Shown here piece by piece: positions 27,235-36,845 of a stretch of 64,000 bases of DNA. The translations under genes and the position numbers were made by a program. Each line of letters begins with the position of its first letter. Within the stretch, counting starts at the first letter, position 1. The notes under the pieces are model-generated. The model was given only the letters and a program-made list of their open reading frames with translations. It searched no databases and had not been told where the DNA came from. Source of the stretch: Prochlorococcus sp. AG-311-D23 (GTDB lineage: Bacteria > Cyanobacteriota > Cyanobacteriia > PCC-6307 > Cyanobiaceae); assembly GCA_003284445.1 (NCBI GenBank), contig QBVH01000003.1, positions 28,284 through 92,283 on the forward strand. Reading direction: 5' to 3'.

Positions 27235-28203
27235 TTAGAGGTACTCATTACCTTTTACTGGGTTTGCGGGGATGGAGGTAAACATTGTTGTTGAGAGATA
27301 TCTTTCACCAAAACTAGGAAGGATAACAACCAATCGCTTATTCGCAAACTCAGGTTTTTTCCCTATTTTTAAAGCAGCGGCTACAGCAGCACCACTACTG
27401 ACACCACTAAGCAATCCCTCTCCTTTAGCAAGTCTTCTTCCTATGTCCATTGCTTCATGATCATTGATTCTTATGACTTCATCAATTTGATTCATATCTA
27501 ATACATTAGGAATGAAACCAGCACCAATGCCTTGTATCGCATGAGATCCAGGATTCCCTCCTGATAGGACTGGGCTGGATGAAGGTTCTACCGCAAAAAC
27601 TTTGATTTTTGGATTTTTTTGTTTTAAAAATCTGGCACAACCTGTAATTGTCCCTCCTGTTCCTACTCCTGCAATTAATGCATCAAGCTTGCCTTCGCAA
27701 TCTTCCCAAATTTCTTCAGCGGTCGTTTTTTCATGAATTTCAGGATTGGATAAATTATCGAATTGCTGAAGCAAATATGCATTAGGTACAGAAATTACCA
27801 ATTCCTTTGCGAGTTCAATAGCGCCTTGGATTCCTTCTTTGCCAGGGGTTAGTTGAAGTTCTGCTCCAAATGCTCTTAACATTGCGCGTCGCTCAGTACT
27901 CATTGTGTCAGGCATTGTAAGTATGAGCCGATAACCTTTTGCTGCAGCAACCATGGCTAATGCAATTCCTGTGTTTCCGCTGGTTGGTTCAATTAGAACA
28001 GTATGCCCAGGTTTGATTGTTCCCTCTTTTTCCGCTGATTTCACCATTGCGCCAGCTATTCGGTCTTTTACGGATGCTGTGGGGTTGAAACTTTCTAATT
28101 TAGCTACGATTTCTGCTCTACAATTAAATTCATTAGGCAATCGATTCAGCTTGACCAAAGGTGTTTGGCCAACTAAATATGTTATGTCATTAGCAATTGG
28201 CAT
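27235..28203 (-). CDS. cysK: Cysteine synthase (O-acetylserine sulfhydrylase)
   Basis: 322-residue PLP enzyme. The lysine-bearing NPTASVKDRIAG near residue 43, PTSGNTGIALAMVAA, the phosphate loop GTGGTITG and C-terminal SGVSSGAAVAAAL are all present. It makes cysteine from O-acetylserine and sulfide. The family splits into CysK and CysM by subtle features; the sequence PSFGERYLST near the end favours CysK. It is divergent from the membrane glycosyltransferase gene. Confidence 0.95.
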   Translation of the reverse strand: MPIANDITYLVGQTPLVKLNRLPNEFNCRAEIVAKLESFNPTASVKDRIAGAMVKSAEKEGTIKPGHTVLIEPTSGNTGIALAMVAAAKGYRLILTMPDTMSTERRAMLRAFGAELQLTPGKEGIQGAIELAKELVISVPNAYLLQQFDNLSNPEIHEKTTAEEIWEDCEGKLDALIAGVGTGGTITGCARFLKQKNPKIKVFAVEPSSSPVLSGGNPGSHAIQGIGAGFIPNVLDMNQIDEVIRINDHEAMDIGRRLAKGEGLLSGVSSGAAVAAALKIGKKPEFANKRLVVILPSFGERYLSTTMFTSIPANPVKGNEYL

Positions 28204-28339
28204 GATCTTATTGTAAAAACTTGAATCAATTTCGAGGCAAAAGTTATTTAATAATTCAATTCTCTTTAATAATGCTTGAAAATTTGTTATTCAAAAGCTT
28301 TATTGGCCTTTTAGAGATATAAATAGATGGAATAATTTT

Positions 28340-29911
28340 TTGATATTGACCGAGAGCATTTCCCGCAACTGTAAGCCTCCAATTTTATGGGTTTTTCTTT
28401 TTTGGACCATAGCTTGTGGAATTGCATTTGTCTCACTGGGGAATTTGCCTTTAAGAGATTTTGATGAAGCTACTGTTGCACGAGTTGCATTGGAATTAAA
28501 CCAAAAAAGTGGACTAGAGCGATTGCTTCCTTCTCTCTGGGATAAGCCCTATTTGAATAAACCCCCTGGATTGCATTGGATAATATCTTTTGCAATTGGA
28601 ATAAGTCGAAATTTTCAAAATAATTTTGATTTTTTACCCTCTGAGTTTTGTATAAGATTTTTTCCAGCACTTTTTTCGACTTTTGTTGTTCCATTGGGCG
28701 GTCTGATTCAGTGGAACTTGCGCCCTAAAGATCGAATAGCATGTTTAACCACATCAGCAATTTTATTGACTTTATTGCCAATTATTAGATACGGGCGAAT
28801 GGCAATGTTGGATGGAACGCAGCTTAGTGCTATTGCTCTTTTATGGTTTTGCTTATCATCTATAAAAAATAATAGGTCTACTAAATTTAATTTCTTAGGA
28901 GCTGGATTTGCCTGTAGTTTCATGCTTTTACTTAAAGCCCCTGTAATTATCCCTGCACTATTTGCATCTTTGTTACCTTTAATTTGGCAATATAAATCAA
29001 AAAAATATTTAAATAATCTTTCATGGACCTGGTTCTTCTATGGACTAATTCCAGGCCTTGCTTGGCATTTATGGAATTTCGTTTCATATGGTTCAGGAGC
29101 TTTCTGGTTGTGGTGGGGCGATGGAGCAGGAAGAGTTTTATTTGAAAAAGGCTCAGGTAGCGAGCTAGGAGTTTTGGTACCAATAATTGAAATACTTGAA
29201 GGGGGATGGCCTTGGATTCTTGTATGGCCAATTGGTCTTTTGTGGGCATTCTTTAGCCTAAATACTCGTTGGGGCATTTGGGCTTTTAGTACTCAGATAA
29301 TTATTGCAGGAAGTATTTTACCTCTAAAGATGCAACTTCCTTGGTATATTCATCCATTTTGGTTACCTTTTGCTTTGGTATGCGGCCCCCCAGTCTCTTG
29401 GTTAATTCAAAGAGAAGAGAATAGTTATGTTTTCGCTAAAAAAATATTAAGGAAAATTCCTTACATACTTTCTTTAATTGGATTATGTTTATTTGCTTTT
29501 TCTTTATTAATTAAGCTAAAGATTCTCAACTTTGGAGAAGGTTACTTTTATGCAATTTTTTTTATTAGTTTAGCTTGGTTTATTGGGGGATTATCATTAT
29601 CTAATTCAAGAAAGAATATTAGAAAGATTGGTTTTATTGGATTGATTTTTGGAAGCATAATTGGTTTATTCTTTTTTGTTAGTTCTAAATTTTGGTTATG
29701 GGAAATAAATGAAAGCTGGGATGTAAGACCAGTAGCTGAATTTATACATGACTTTCCTAATCAACAAATTTTTATTAGAAATAGCTTTGAGCGGCCGAGT
29801 TTGAATTGGTATTCAGGAAAAAAAATCAGGAGTTTTGACGAGGAAAATAAAAGTAAATGCAAAGTAATTAAGAAAACTAATGCTTGGGACCTGTATACAT
29901 GTAATAATTAA
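28340..29911 (+). CDS. ArnT/PMT-type membrane glycosyltransferase (GT-C)
   Basis: 523 residues with about a dozen hydrophobic segments. The first extracytoplasmic loop has the GT-C acidic signature LRDFDEATVARVALE, followed by KPYLNKPPGLHW, the pattern of the ArnT/GT39/GT83 group that moves sugars from polyprenyl phosphate. The acceptor, perhaps lipopolysaccharide or a protein, cannot be told. Start is TTG at 28340 because no in-frame ATG precedes the conserved loop. Confidence 0.85.
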   Translation: MILTESISRNCKPPILWVFLFWTIACGIAFVSLGNLPLRDFDEATVARVALELNQKSGLERLLPSLWDKPYLNKPPGLHWIISFAIGISRNFQNNFDFLPSEFCIRFFPALFSTFVVPLGGLIQWNLRPKDRIACLTTSAILLTLLPIIRYGRMAMLDGTQLSAIALLWFCLSSIKNNRSTKFNFLGAGFACSFMLLLKAPVIIPALFASLLPLIWQYKSKKYLNNLSWTWFFYGLIPGLAWHLWNFVSYGSGAFWLWWGDGAGRVLFEKGSGSELGVLVPIIEILEGGWPWILVWPIGLLWAFFSLNTRWGIWAFSTQIIIAGSILPLKMQLPWYIHPFWLPFALVCGPPVSWLIQREENSYVFAKKILRKIPYILSLIGLCLFAFSLLIKLKILNFGEGYFYAIFFISLAWFIGGLSLSNSRKNIRKIGFIGLIFGSIIGLFFFVSSKFWLWEINESWDVRPVAEFIHDFPNQQIFIRNSFERPSLNWYSGKKIRSFDEENKSKCKVIKKTNAWDLYTCNN

Positions 29912-29994
29912 ATCAAATATTACTATTAATATATTTTTCACTTCTTCAGCTTTTATTTGTAAGAATAAATCAGTAATTACTGTTTTCTGAAAAA

Positions 29995-30255
29995 GTGTAT
30001 TGTATTGAGCTTACTATTAAATTAAGTCCTATGCCTTTGGTAGTTCAGAGAAAAGAGCATGGAGAGGCAAAGAGGCTTTACACTGACGTAATAGATTCTA
30101 TAAAAAATGGTAATCAAAGGCTCCTAGAATTGACTTGTGAAAAAGTAGAAGATAAAAGAATTACTGTTCTTGTAAGCGAAATTACAGCTGTACAAATTTA
30201 TGAAAAGACTAGTAGCAGCACTAGCAAACGGCCTGGATTTTCACTCCAGAATTAA
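29995..30255 (+). CDS. UPF0367 family protein
   Basis: 86 residues beginning with GTG. The start MYCIELTIKLSPMPLVVQRK matches my memory of the UPF0367 N-terminus (MYVIDLTLKGTPMPLSVQRK), which decides for the GTG at 29995 over the internal ATG at 30031. The remainder, LLELTCEKVEDKRITVLVSEI and AVQIYEK, also fits. The family is confined to cyanobacteria and has no known function. The ABC ATPase gene follows in 23 bases. Confidence 0.82.
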   Translation: MYCIELTIKLSPMPLVVQRKEHGEAKRLYTDVIDSIKNGNQRLLELTCEKVEDKRITVLVSEITAVQIYEKTSSSTSKRPGFSLQN

Positions 30256-30278
30256 GAAACAATAGGAGTCATTCACTT

Positions 30279-30965
30279 TTGAAACCAACCACTTGGTCTG
30301 GATATTTGGAATTTGATCAAGTCTCTTTTTCTTGGCCCAATGGAGTCAACGTTATAGATCAATGCTCTTTTTCAATTGTAAAGCCTGGTTTGTGGATGCT
30401 GGTTGGTGAAAACGGAAGTGGTAAAAGCACATTGTTTCGCTTGATAAATGGAGGAATTCGTCCAAAAAGTGGAAAAATTTTTTGCTCTCTCAGACCATCA
30501 ATGGTTTATCAAAATCCAGACCATCAATTGCTTATGCCAACATGTAAAAGTGAGTTAATGCTCAGCGTTCCTAAAAACATTCCCCAAACTGATCTATTGG
30601 AAATAATTTATTCCGCTCTTGAAAAAGTGGACTTGGGTGAAATGTTGGACAGGCCTATTCATACTTTAAGTGGTGGGCAAAAGCAGCGTTTAGCTCTTGC
30701 TGGAGCAATAGTTAGCAATTCAAATTTACTTTTACTTGATGAGCCCACAGCTCTTTTGGACCCTCAAAGTCAAAATTCAGTTTTGAAAGTTATGAAAAAA
30801 TTGACAAGTTCTTCTGCTGATCCAATTGCAGCAATATGGGTTACTCATCGATTGGAAGAATTATATTTTTGTGATGGGGCGGCAATTCTTAAAAATGGAG
30901 CCATCAGTACTTGGAATTCTGGTTCAAAAGTGTTCCAAGAAATAAAATCACTTGCCCTTAGGTAG
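30279..30965 (+). CDS. ABC transporter ATP-binding protein (CbiO/EcfA-like)
   Basis: 228 residues. Walker A is VGENGSGKSTLF, the Q-loop is YQNPDHQL, the signature LSGGQKQRLALAGAI and Walker B LLLLDEPTAL, then the switch His in WVTHR. The YQNPDHQL form is typical of the cobalt/ECF-type ATPases. No T or S component gene is adjacent, so the partner lies elsewhere. TTG start at 30281-region is preceded by AGGAG at 30264-30268, a good binding site. Confidence 0.88.
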   Translation: MKPTTWSGYLEFDQVSFSWPNGVNVIDQCSFSIVKPGLWMLVGENGSGKSTLFRLINGGIRPKSGKIFCSLRPSMVYQNPDHQLLMPTCKSELMLSVPKNIPQTDLLEIIYSALEKVDLGEMLDRPIHTLSGGQKQRLALAGAIVSNSNLLLLDEPTALLDPQSQNSVLKVMKKLTSSSADPIAAIWVTHRLEELYFCDGAAILKNGAISTWNSGSKVFQEIKSLALR

Positions 30966-30994
30966 CTGGCAAGGGTAAATTCTTAATGTTGTAA

Positions 30995-31066
30995 TCCTCG
31001 GTAGCTCAGCGGTAGAGCGATCGGCTGTTAACCGATTGGTCGCAGGTTCGAATCCCGCCCGGGGAG
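30995..31066 (+). tRNA. tRNA-Asn (GTT)
   Basis: 72-base cloverleaf. The acceptor stem TCCTCGG pairs with CCGGGGA (one G-T pair), discriminator G66 follows, the D-arm is GCTCAGCGGTAGAGC, the anticodon loop CTGTTAA reads GTT, and the T-arm carries GGTTCGAATCC. CCA is not encoded. It lies between the ABC ATPase gene and rpaA. No integrase or repeated 3' end is nearby. Confidence 0.97.
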
Positions 31067-31428
31067 TTTTTAAAGGCAAATGTAAATTTGTTTATCCATC
31101 AGAACAGATTTGTTGACTTTTGAGTTTCAAAAAATCATTGCTTTATTTGCAAGATAAAAACAAACTTTATAAATTTTTACTCGCTTTTTTATGAAAGTTT
31201 TGAGAATTCCTTAACAGTTAAGCTTCGTAATCGGAAGAAATTCTAAAGAGAGTTTAGCGACTTTTCGCTTTTTCAGGGGTAAAACAACAGTGATACTAGA
31301 TGGTCTTGTCGATTAGGCCAAAGAAAACCAAATTTTTCGAATTCTGCAATAAAAACAAAATTTTGAGAGAATCATATGAATCTTTAGTAATCGCGGTTGC
31401 GGGTACTTTTTAACTTGGGCAATTATTA
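31067..31428. other. 362-base leader region between tRNA-Asn and rpaA
   Basis: No gene is visible. It holds a weak hairpin after the tRNA (CAAAT/ATTTG, 31077-31090, then TTT), a 13-bp dyad CTTAACAGTTAAG at 31210-31222, and a small stem AGCGA-CTTT-TCGCT followed by TTTTT at 31256-31273. This much untranslated DNA is unusual for the window and suggests regulated transcription of rpaA. Confidence 0.5.
31256..31273 (+). terminator. Short hairpin plus T-run upstream of rpaA
   Basis: AGCGA and TCGCT form a 5-bp stem with a 4-base loop, followed by TTTTT. It is shaped like a minimal intrinsic terminator or attenuator about 155 bases before the rpaA start. It could stop read-through from tRNA-Asn or a leader transcript. 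Confidence 0.3.
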
Positions 31429-32226
31429 ATGAAGCCTTGCATTTTACTTATTGAAGACGACCAAGACATGAGAGATCTGGTTGCAGGGCATCTTGAGCAC
31501 ACTGGTTTTGATGTTCAAAAAGCTGAGGACGGGATCAAGGGTCAAGCTCTAGCTCTGCAGTATGCACCTGATCTGATTCTTCTTGATTTAATGCTTCCTA
31601 AAGTTGATGGTTTAACTCTTTGTCAACGTTTAAGAAGAGATGAGAGAACATCAGCAATACCCATACTTATGATTACTGCTTTGGGTGGAATTAAAGACAA
31701 AGTTACTGGTTTTAATTCTGGTGCAGATGATTACATCACAAAACCATTTGACCTTGAGGAATTGCAAGTAAGGATCAAGGCGTTGTTAAGAAGAACTAAT
31801 CGTGCACCATTGGGAAGTAACAACCAACAAGAAATACTCAATTACGGCCCTCTTACACTTGTTCCTGAAAGATTTGAAGCGATATGGTTCGAATTTCCAG
31901 TTCGTTTGACTCATTTAGAATTTGAATTGCTCCATTGTTTGATGCAAAGACATGGTCAGACAGTTGCACCCTCTTTAATTCTTAAAGAAGTGTGGGGTTA
32001 TGAGCCTGATGATGATATCGAAACTATTAGAGTGCACGTAAGACATTTAAGAACGAAGCTTGAACCTGATCCAAGAAAACCAAGATTCATTAAAACTGTT
32101 TACGGTGCAGGATATTGCTTGGAACTACCAACAGGTGACAAAATTAGTGAGATTCAACCATTAATAAATCAATCGAGAGAAACTAATTCTTTGAAAAACA
32201 GTACGGATGAAAGAGTTATTGCTTAA
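31429..32226 (+). CDS. rpaA: OmpR-type response regulator RpaA
   Basis: 265 residues: receiver domain with phosphoacceptor Asp53 (LLDLMLP) and Lys in ITKPFD, then a winged-helix DNA-binding domain with [18 protein letters not shown] and [19 protein letters not shown]. The linker [19 protein letters not shown] is what I recall for RpaA and not RpaB. RpaA is the output regulator of the circadian clock under kinase SasA. A polar C-terminal tail of about 30 residues follows. It ends by a 4-base overlap with convergent holB. Confidence 0.92.
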   Translation: MKPCILLIEDDQDMRDLVAGHLEHTGFDVQKAEDGIKGQALALQYAPDLILLDLMLPKVDGLTLCQRLRRDERTSAIPILMITALGGIKDKVTGFNSGADDYITKPFDLEELQVRIKALLRRTNRAPLGSNNQQEILNYGPLTLVPERFEAIWFEFPVRLTHLEFELLHCLMQRHGQTVAPSLILKEVWGYEPDDDIETIRVHVRHLRTKLEPDPRKPRFIKTVYGAGYCLELPTGDKISEIQPLINQSRETNSLKNSTDERVIA

Positions 32227-33182
32227 TCAATCAAGTTTATTTCTAATAAAGTTACTTCCCAAGCAAGTCTAGGCTGCACAAATTTCAATAATTGTTTTCT
32301 CAGTTCTTCAAGTTTCATAACGATATTAAAATTTTTTTCTTTTGTCCAAGACCTATTCTGTTTAAAATCAATAAGCCATAGTTGTTGCTCTATGTTGAGT
32401 TCATCAGTGATTTCCTTTGCTAATTTTAATAACTCAATTGGATTAGTTAATTGGATTTCTAGCTTTTGTCTTAATGGACTTGAAAAGGATAACCAAAGCT
32501 GAAGATTTGTAATATAGCGTCCAGGAGATCCATGTGAAAACTCGATTAATTCTCTGATTTTGTCACTAGGAACATCATTTATTTCTTGAACAACTTCTGA
32601 TTTCTCAATAATTTTGTTTACTTGATTATCATTCAGACGAATAAATGGGACTATCTGACATCTTGATCTAATGGTTGATAATAATTTCTCTGGTCTTTGA
32701 GTGACAAGAATAAATAATCCTGTATGTGTCTCTTCAAGAGTTTTTAATAATGCATTTGATGCAGATTCATTTATTCTTTCAATGTCTTCAATTATTACTA
32801 TGCTTCGTTCTGACTCAAATGGCTTTTTCCCTAAAAATTCAATTATTTCTTTAATTTGATTTAGCCTTATTTGCGGAGGTGATTTTATACTTATGCCATC
32901 TAACCTAGCTTTTGTCTGAGAAATACTTTGACCTTGGACTATATAAGATGGCTCTATCCATAATAGGTCAGGATGATTATTACTATCTATTTTTCTTTTT
33001 GTACTTTCTTTTTCCTTATTTTTGTCAAGAATAGCTTTGATAAAAACTTTAGCAGTTTTTTTTCTTCCAACCCCATCTGGGCCAGAAAATAAATAAGCAT
33101 GAGAAATTTGTTCTTTTGAAATAGCAGATTTTAAAATTTCAATTGCTAAATCTTGTCCACATATATTTTTAAAATCATCCAT
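32223..33182 (-). CDS. holB: DNA polymerase III delta-prime subunit
   Basis: 319-residue clamp-loader subunit. [16 protein letters not shown] is a P-loop that departs from the standard GKT/S, as is usual in delta-prime. [22 protein letters not shown], with sensor features, and RSRCQIVPF follow. The unusual P-loop (GRKKT) suggests ATP may not be hydrolysed. It lies 1 base downstream of tmk, the classical tmk-holB pair of bacteria. Confidence 0.9.
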   Translation of the reverse strand: MDDFKNICGQDLAIEILKSAISKEQISHAYLFSGPDGVGRKKTAKVFIKAILDKNKEKESTKRKIDSNNHPDLLWIEPSYIVQGQSISQTKARLDGISIKSPPQIRLNQIKEIIEFLGKKPFESERSIVIIEDIERINESASNALLKTLEETHTGLFILVTQRPEKLLSTIRSRCQIVPFIRLNDNQVNKIIEKSEVVQEINDVPSDKIRELIEFSHGSPGRYITNLQLWLSFSSPLRQKLEIQLTNPIELLKLAKEITDELNIEQQLWLIDFKQNRSWTKEKNFNIVMKLEELRKQLLKFVQPRLAWEVTLLEINLID

Positions 33183-33183
33183 T

Positions 33184-33819
33184 TTATTTGTTTTTTATTA
33201 ATTTCTTTATCTCGGATTTAATCTCGGATATGATTTTTTCTTTTGAGTTAATAGCTGATATTTTTTTCCAGTTACTGTCCTCGGACAATGCTTGAAAGCC
33301 TAGAGAAACATTTGATAAAAACTCTCTACCTTCTTTTTCTATTCGATCATCTTTTCTATTCATTCTTCTTCTTATACTTTCTTCAATAGGTATGTCTAAT
33401 AGAAATGTAATATCTGGGGCAATTCCCTGCGTTGCTATGGCTTCGAGATCTTTAATTAAGTTGATATCTAATTTTCTTCCATAACCTTGATAAGCAAGTG
33501 TTGATCCACAAAATCTATCGCTTATTATCCAATCCCCTTTATCTAAAGTTGGGCGAATAATTTCATTTACATGTTGTGATCTATCTGCGGCATAAAGTAA
33601 AAGCTCAGTAATAGAACCTGGACTTTTGTCTCGAGAAGTATCGAGTAGAAGCGATCTTATTGATTTTCCTAATTTAGTTCCTCCTGGCTCTCTAGTGATA
33701 ACTAATTTATTGTTTTCAGGTATGAGGTCGGTGCCAATAAGCCATTTGTATAGTTGATTGATTTGAGTGGTTTTACCCGAGCCATCAATACCTTCAAAAA
33801 CAATAAACTTTCCTTTCAT
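33184..33819 (-). CDS. tmk: Thymidylate kinase
   Basis: 211 residues. P-loop FEGIDGSGKTTQ, the dTMP-binding REPGGTKLGKSIR, DRFCGSTLAYQGYGR and lid region RRRMNRKDDRIE. It converts dTMP to dTDP. The start ATG overlaps the P-type ATPase stop by four bases (ATGA), and holB follows at once, giving an operon of copper ATPase-tmk-holB. Confidence 0.96.
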   Translation of the reverse strand: MKGKFIVFEGIDGSGKTTQINQLYKWLIGTDLIPENNKLVITREPGGTKLGKSIRSLLLDTSRDKSPGSITELLLYAADRSQHVNEIIRPTLDKGDWIISDRFCGSTLAYQGYGRKLDINLIKDLEAIATQGIAPDITFLLDIPIEESIRRRMNRKDDRIEKEGREFLSNVSLGFQALSEDSNWKKISAINSKEKIISEIKSEIKKLIKNK

Positions 33820-36146
33820 TTTGACTTCAAAGATAAAGCATTAAGTACAACACTTATAGAGCTCAAAGCCATAAGTAAAGCCGCCAATGGAGGAGATAGT
33901 AATAAGCCAAAAGATGGTAAAAGTAATCCTGCCGCGATTGGTAAAGCAATCAAGTTATATCCAAATGCCCATGCAAGGTTTTGTTTTATTTTGAGCATTG
34001 CTCGTTTTGATAGATTTAAAGCATTTGGAAGGGCTTCCAAGTTTTCTCCAAGCAGAACAAGATCAGCAGAATCTTGAGCGATTTGAGTTCCGGTTCCTAC
34101 CGCTACGCCCAAGTCTGCAGCAGCAAGAGCTGGAGCATCATTAATTCCATCACCTATCATCGCGACTAAACCATTATTTTTTAATAAGTTCAACTTATTC
34201 AACTTGTCTGACGGTAACATTTGCCATGTAATTTGTTTTGCATTAAATCCCAATTTTTCCCCTATAGATAAAACTGCTGAATCTCTATCACCACTAAACA
34301 AATTCAATGAAAAACCTCTTGAGCGTAATTTATTAATTGAAAGGAAAGAGTCTTTTCTTAGTTGATCATCAATCAAGAAAAAACCTAATAATTTGTTCTC
34401 CAAAGCAACTGCAACTATTGATTGAGCCTTTCTTTTTGAAAGCTTGAAATTATTTTCAATCATTTCATTCCATTCAATTCCTTCACTTTTGATCCATTCG
34501 GGAGTTCCGACTCTTATGAGTCCTTCTAATTTATTAATTTTGCCAGCTAATCCTTTGCCTGGATATGTAGTTGATCTTGATACTGTTTCTAGTTTGATTT
34601 CTTTTTTATGTGCTTCTTGAATAATTGCTTGGGCTAGCGGATGCCGACTTTCTTGTTCAATGCTTGCAGCCAATTTGAGCATGAAATTTTTTTCTGACTC
34701 ATCGTATTTCCAGGACCCAACAACTAAAGGCCTTCCAATCGTGAGTGTACCTGTTTTATCAAAAACGATTTGACTTATTTTTGATGCCATTTCTATGACA
34801 TCTCCACCCTTGAATAGCCATCCTCGTTTGGCAGCTTCCCCAGATGCGACTGTTATTACCGTTGGCGTGGCAAGTCCTAGTGCACATGGACAGGCTACGA
34901 CTAAAACAGCTATCGATAATTGAAATGAGAGACCAATTGGTGTTTGAGGTGTATTCATCAAATGATCATGCAAGTTATGGCTATGCATGAAACCTGAACT
35001 AGAAACTTCTAAAACTTCTGGCCATATCCTCGTCCCTATTTTCCACCAAAAAACAAAAGTTATTAAAGCAAGAGTTGTTACCCCATAGCAAAACATACCT
35101 GCCACCTTGTCTGCTAATCCCTGAATAGGTGCTTTTCTAGCTTGGGCTTCTTCAACTAAACTTATTATTTTAGCTATGGCCGTTTCAGATCCGATTTTTT
35201 GAACTTCTAAAATAATTGTTGACTCTAAATTTAGGCTGCCAGAGGGCAGCTCGACTCCAGGTGTTGCTTCTAACGGTAAAGACTCGCCAGTTAAACTGGA
35301 GATATCTATTGCCGAACTTCCTTTTATAACTAAGCCATCAACTGGGATTCTATCACCGGCTAATAATTGAATTTTTTCTCCTGGTCTTAGAGCACCTATC
35401 CTGATTTCACGAATTTCGTTATTGTCTAAAATTAAATTGGCTGTTTCGGGTTGTAATTTTGCCAACTCTTTTAACGCTGTACCAGTGTTGACTCGTGCTC
35501 TCTCCTCTAAAAAACGTCCTAATAAAACAAATCCAAGCAGCATGACCGGTTCATTGAAAAAACATGGCCAGCCAACTGTCGGCCAAATTAAAGCAATTAT
35601 GCTTGCTATGTAAGCACTCATTACACCAAGACTGACTAAGGTATCCATAGTCGGTGTAAGCATGATTGCGGCCTTTAGTCCTGCGTTGAGGATCGATTTA
35701 CCTGGCCCAAGTAAAGCAAATGTTGCGAGTGCAGCATGAAATGGTAATGAACCAATAAGTGGAAAAGATATTTGTTGACCCTCTACCAGATGTCCAAACC
35801 CTGAGAGAATTAATAATGAAATGGCAATTATTAGTTGTCGCCATTTATTCCATAAATACTGATTTTCGTTTATCTCTAACTCGGTATTTTTTGAAATTGT
35901 TTGAGTAGGTCTTTCCTTTGATGGAAAGCCCTTGGATGTAAGAGTTTGTATTACATCGGCAAAGGGATTATTAGGCTCTTTAATTTCTATAAAAGCCGTT
36001 TTTGTTACTAAATTAACGCTTGCGTTGCTTATGTTTGGGTGGTTTTTAAGTATTTTTTCAACTACCTGTACACAACTTCCGCACTTCATTCCATCTACAT
36101 CCAGCAGAATTGTATTTTTGCTTTGGGCAATCTTTTTGTTGCTCAA
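33816..36146 (-). CDS. Heavy-metal P-type ATPase (copper type)
   Basis: 776 residues. One N-terminal HMA domain with GMKCGSC, eight or so membrane helices with the ion-site CPC in VACPCALGLATPT, the phosphorylation DKTGTLT, ESRHPLA for the HP nucleotide site, and GDGINDAPALAAADLG. CPC and a single HMA point to Cu+ transport, as in CtaA or PacS, which supply plastocyanin and cytochrome oxidase; which one cannot be told. Start is TTG at 36146. It is the first gene of the operon with tmk and holB. Confidence 0.93.
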   Translation of the reverse strand: MSNKKIAQSKNTILLDVDGMKCGSCVQVVEKILKNHPNISNASVNLVTKTAFIEIKEPNNPFADVIQTLTSKGFPSKERPTQTISKNTELEINENQYLWNKWRQLIIAISLLILSGFGHLVEGQQISFPLIGSLPFHAALATFALLGPGKSILNAGLKAAIMLTPTMDTLVSLGVMSAYIASIIALIWPTVGWPCFFNEPVMLLGFVLLGRFLEERARVNTGTALKELAKLQPETANLILDNNEIREIRIGALRPGEKIQLLAGDRIPVDGLVIKGSSAIDISSLTGESLPLEATPGVELPSGSLNLESTIILEVQKIGSETAIAKIISLVEEAQARKAPIQGLADKVAGMFCYGVTTLALITFVFWWKIGTRIWPEVLEVSSSGFMHSHNLHDHLMNTPQTPIGLSFQLSIAVLVVACPCALGLATPTVITVASGEAAKRGWLFKGGDVIEMASKISQIVFDKTGTLTIGRPLVVGSWKYDESEKNFMLKLAASIEQESRHPLAQAIIQEAHKKEIKLETVSRSTTYPGKGLAGKINKLEGLIRVGTPEWIKSEGIEWNEMIENNFKLSKRKAQSIVAVALENKLLGFFLIDDQLRKDSFLSINKLRSRGFSLNLFSGDRDSAVLSIGEKLGFNAKQITWQMLPSDKLNKLNLLKNNGLVAMIGDGINDAPALAAADLGVAVGTGTQIAQDSADLVLLGENLEALPNALNLSKRAMLKIKQNLAWAFGYNLIALPIAAGLLLPSFGLLLSPPLAALLMALSSISVVLNALSLKSK

Positions 36147-36307
36147 GGGAATATGATTTTTGGATACTTATTCTAAATTTAATAAATAAAAAGCATGTTG
36201 CGTTTATTTAATGATTTATTAATACAAAAAAATTAGTTTCATTATTTCTATACATTTTTTTTATTTTCAGGCAGGGTAGAATCATATTTATTGATATTTG
36301 TTCAATC

Positions 36308-36829
36308 GTGCCTAGAAGTCAAAACAAAGACAATTTTCTTGATAAGGCCTTCACGAAGATGGCTGAGGGAATAGTGAAAGTGATGCCAATAGACTCCAAA
36401 GAAAAAGAAGCCTACCTTTATTACAGAAAAGGTTTGGCAGCTCAAAATGATGGAGATTACTCCGAGGCTTTGGAGTATTACGAAGAGAGCTTAAAACTTG
36501 AAGATAATCAAGTTGATAGAGGAGAGACATTAAAAAACATGGCAATAATTTATATGAGTAATGGAGACGAAGAAAGAGCACTAGATACATATAAAAAAGC
36601 TTTGGGACAAAATCCCAAACAGCCATCTTGCTTGAAAAATATGGGATTAATTTATGAAAGAAGAGGAAGAATGGCTCAAAGAAATGATAATCAAGATGAG
36701 TGTGATATCTGGTTCGATCAGGCAGCTGAAGTTTGGAGTAAAGCTGTTCGTTTATACCCAGGAGGATATTTAGATATAGAAAATTGGCTGAAGACTACAG
36801 GTAGAGGAAATGTTGATGTTTATTTATAA
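36308..36829 (+). CDS. ycf3: Photosystem I assembly protein Ycf3
   Basis: 173 residues. Starts with the conserved [19 protein letters not shown] (GTG start at 36308) and carries three TPRs, with [25 protein letters not shown] and [21 protein letters not shown] and a final repeat (quoted in parts). Ycf3 is a TPR chaperone for PSI subunits PsaA/PsaD on the thylakoid. It is divergent from the copper ATPase and convergent with radA. Confidence 0.96.
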   Translation: MPRSQNKDNFLDKAFTKMAEGIVKVMPIDSKEKEAYLYYRKGLAAQNDGDYSEALEYYEESLKLEDNQVDRGETLKNMAIIYMSNGDEERALDTYKKALGQNPKQPSCLKNMGLIYERRGRMAQRNDNQDECDIWFDQAAEVWSKAVRLYPGGYLDIENWLKTTGRGNVDVYL

Positions 36830-36845
36830 GTAACTAAAACGTGGA

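Noticed and set aside
30995..31066. tRNA-Asn as an integration site for a mobile element
   Set aside because: No integrase, no direct repeat of the tRNA 3' end, and flanking genes are core.
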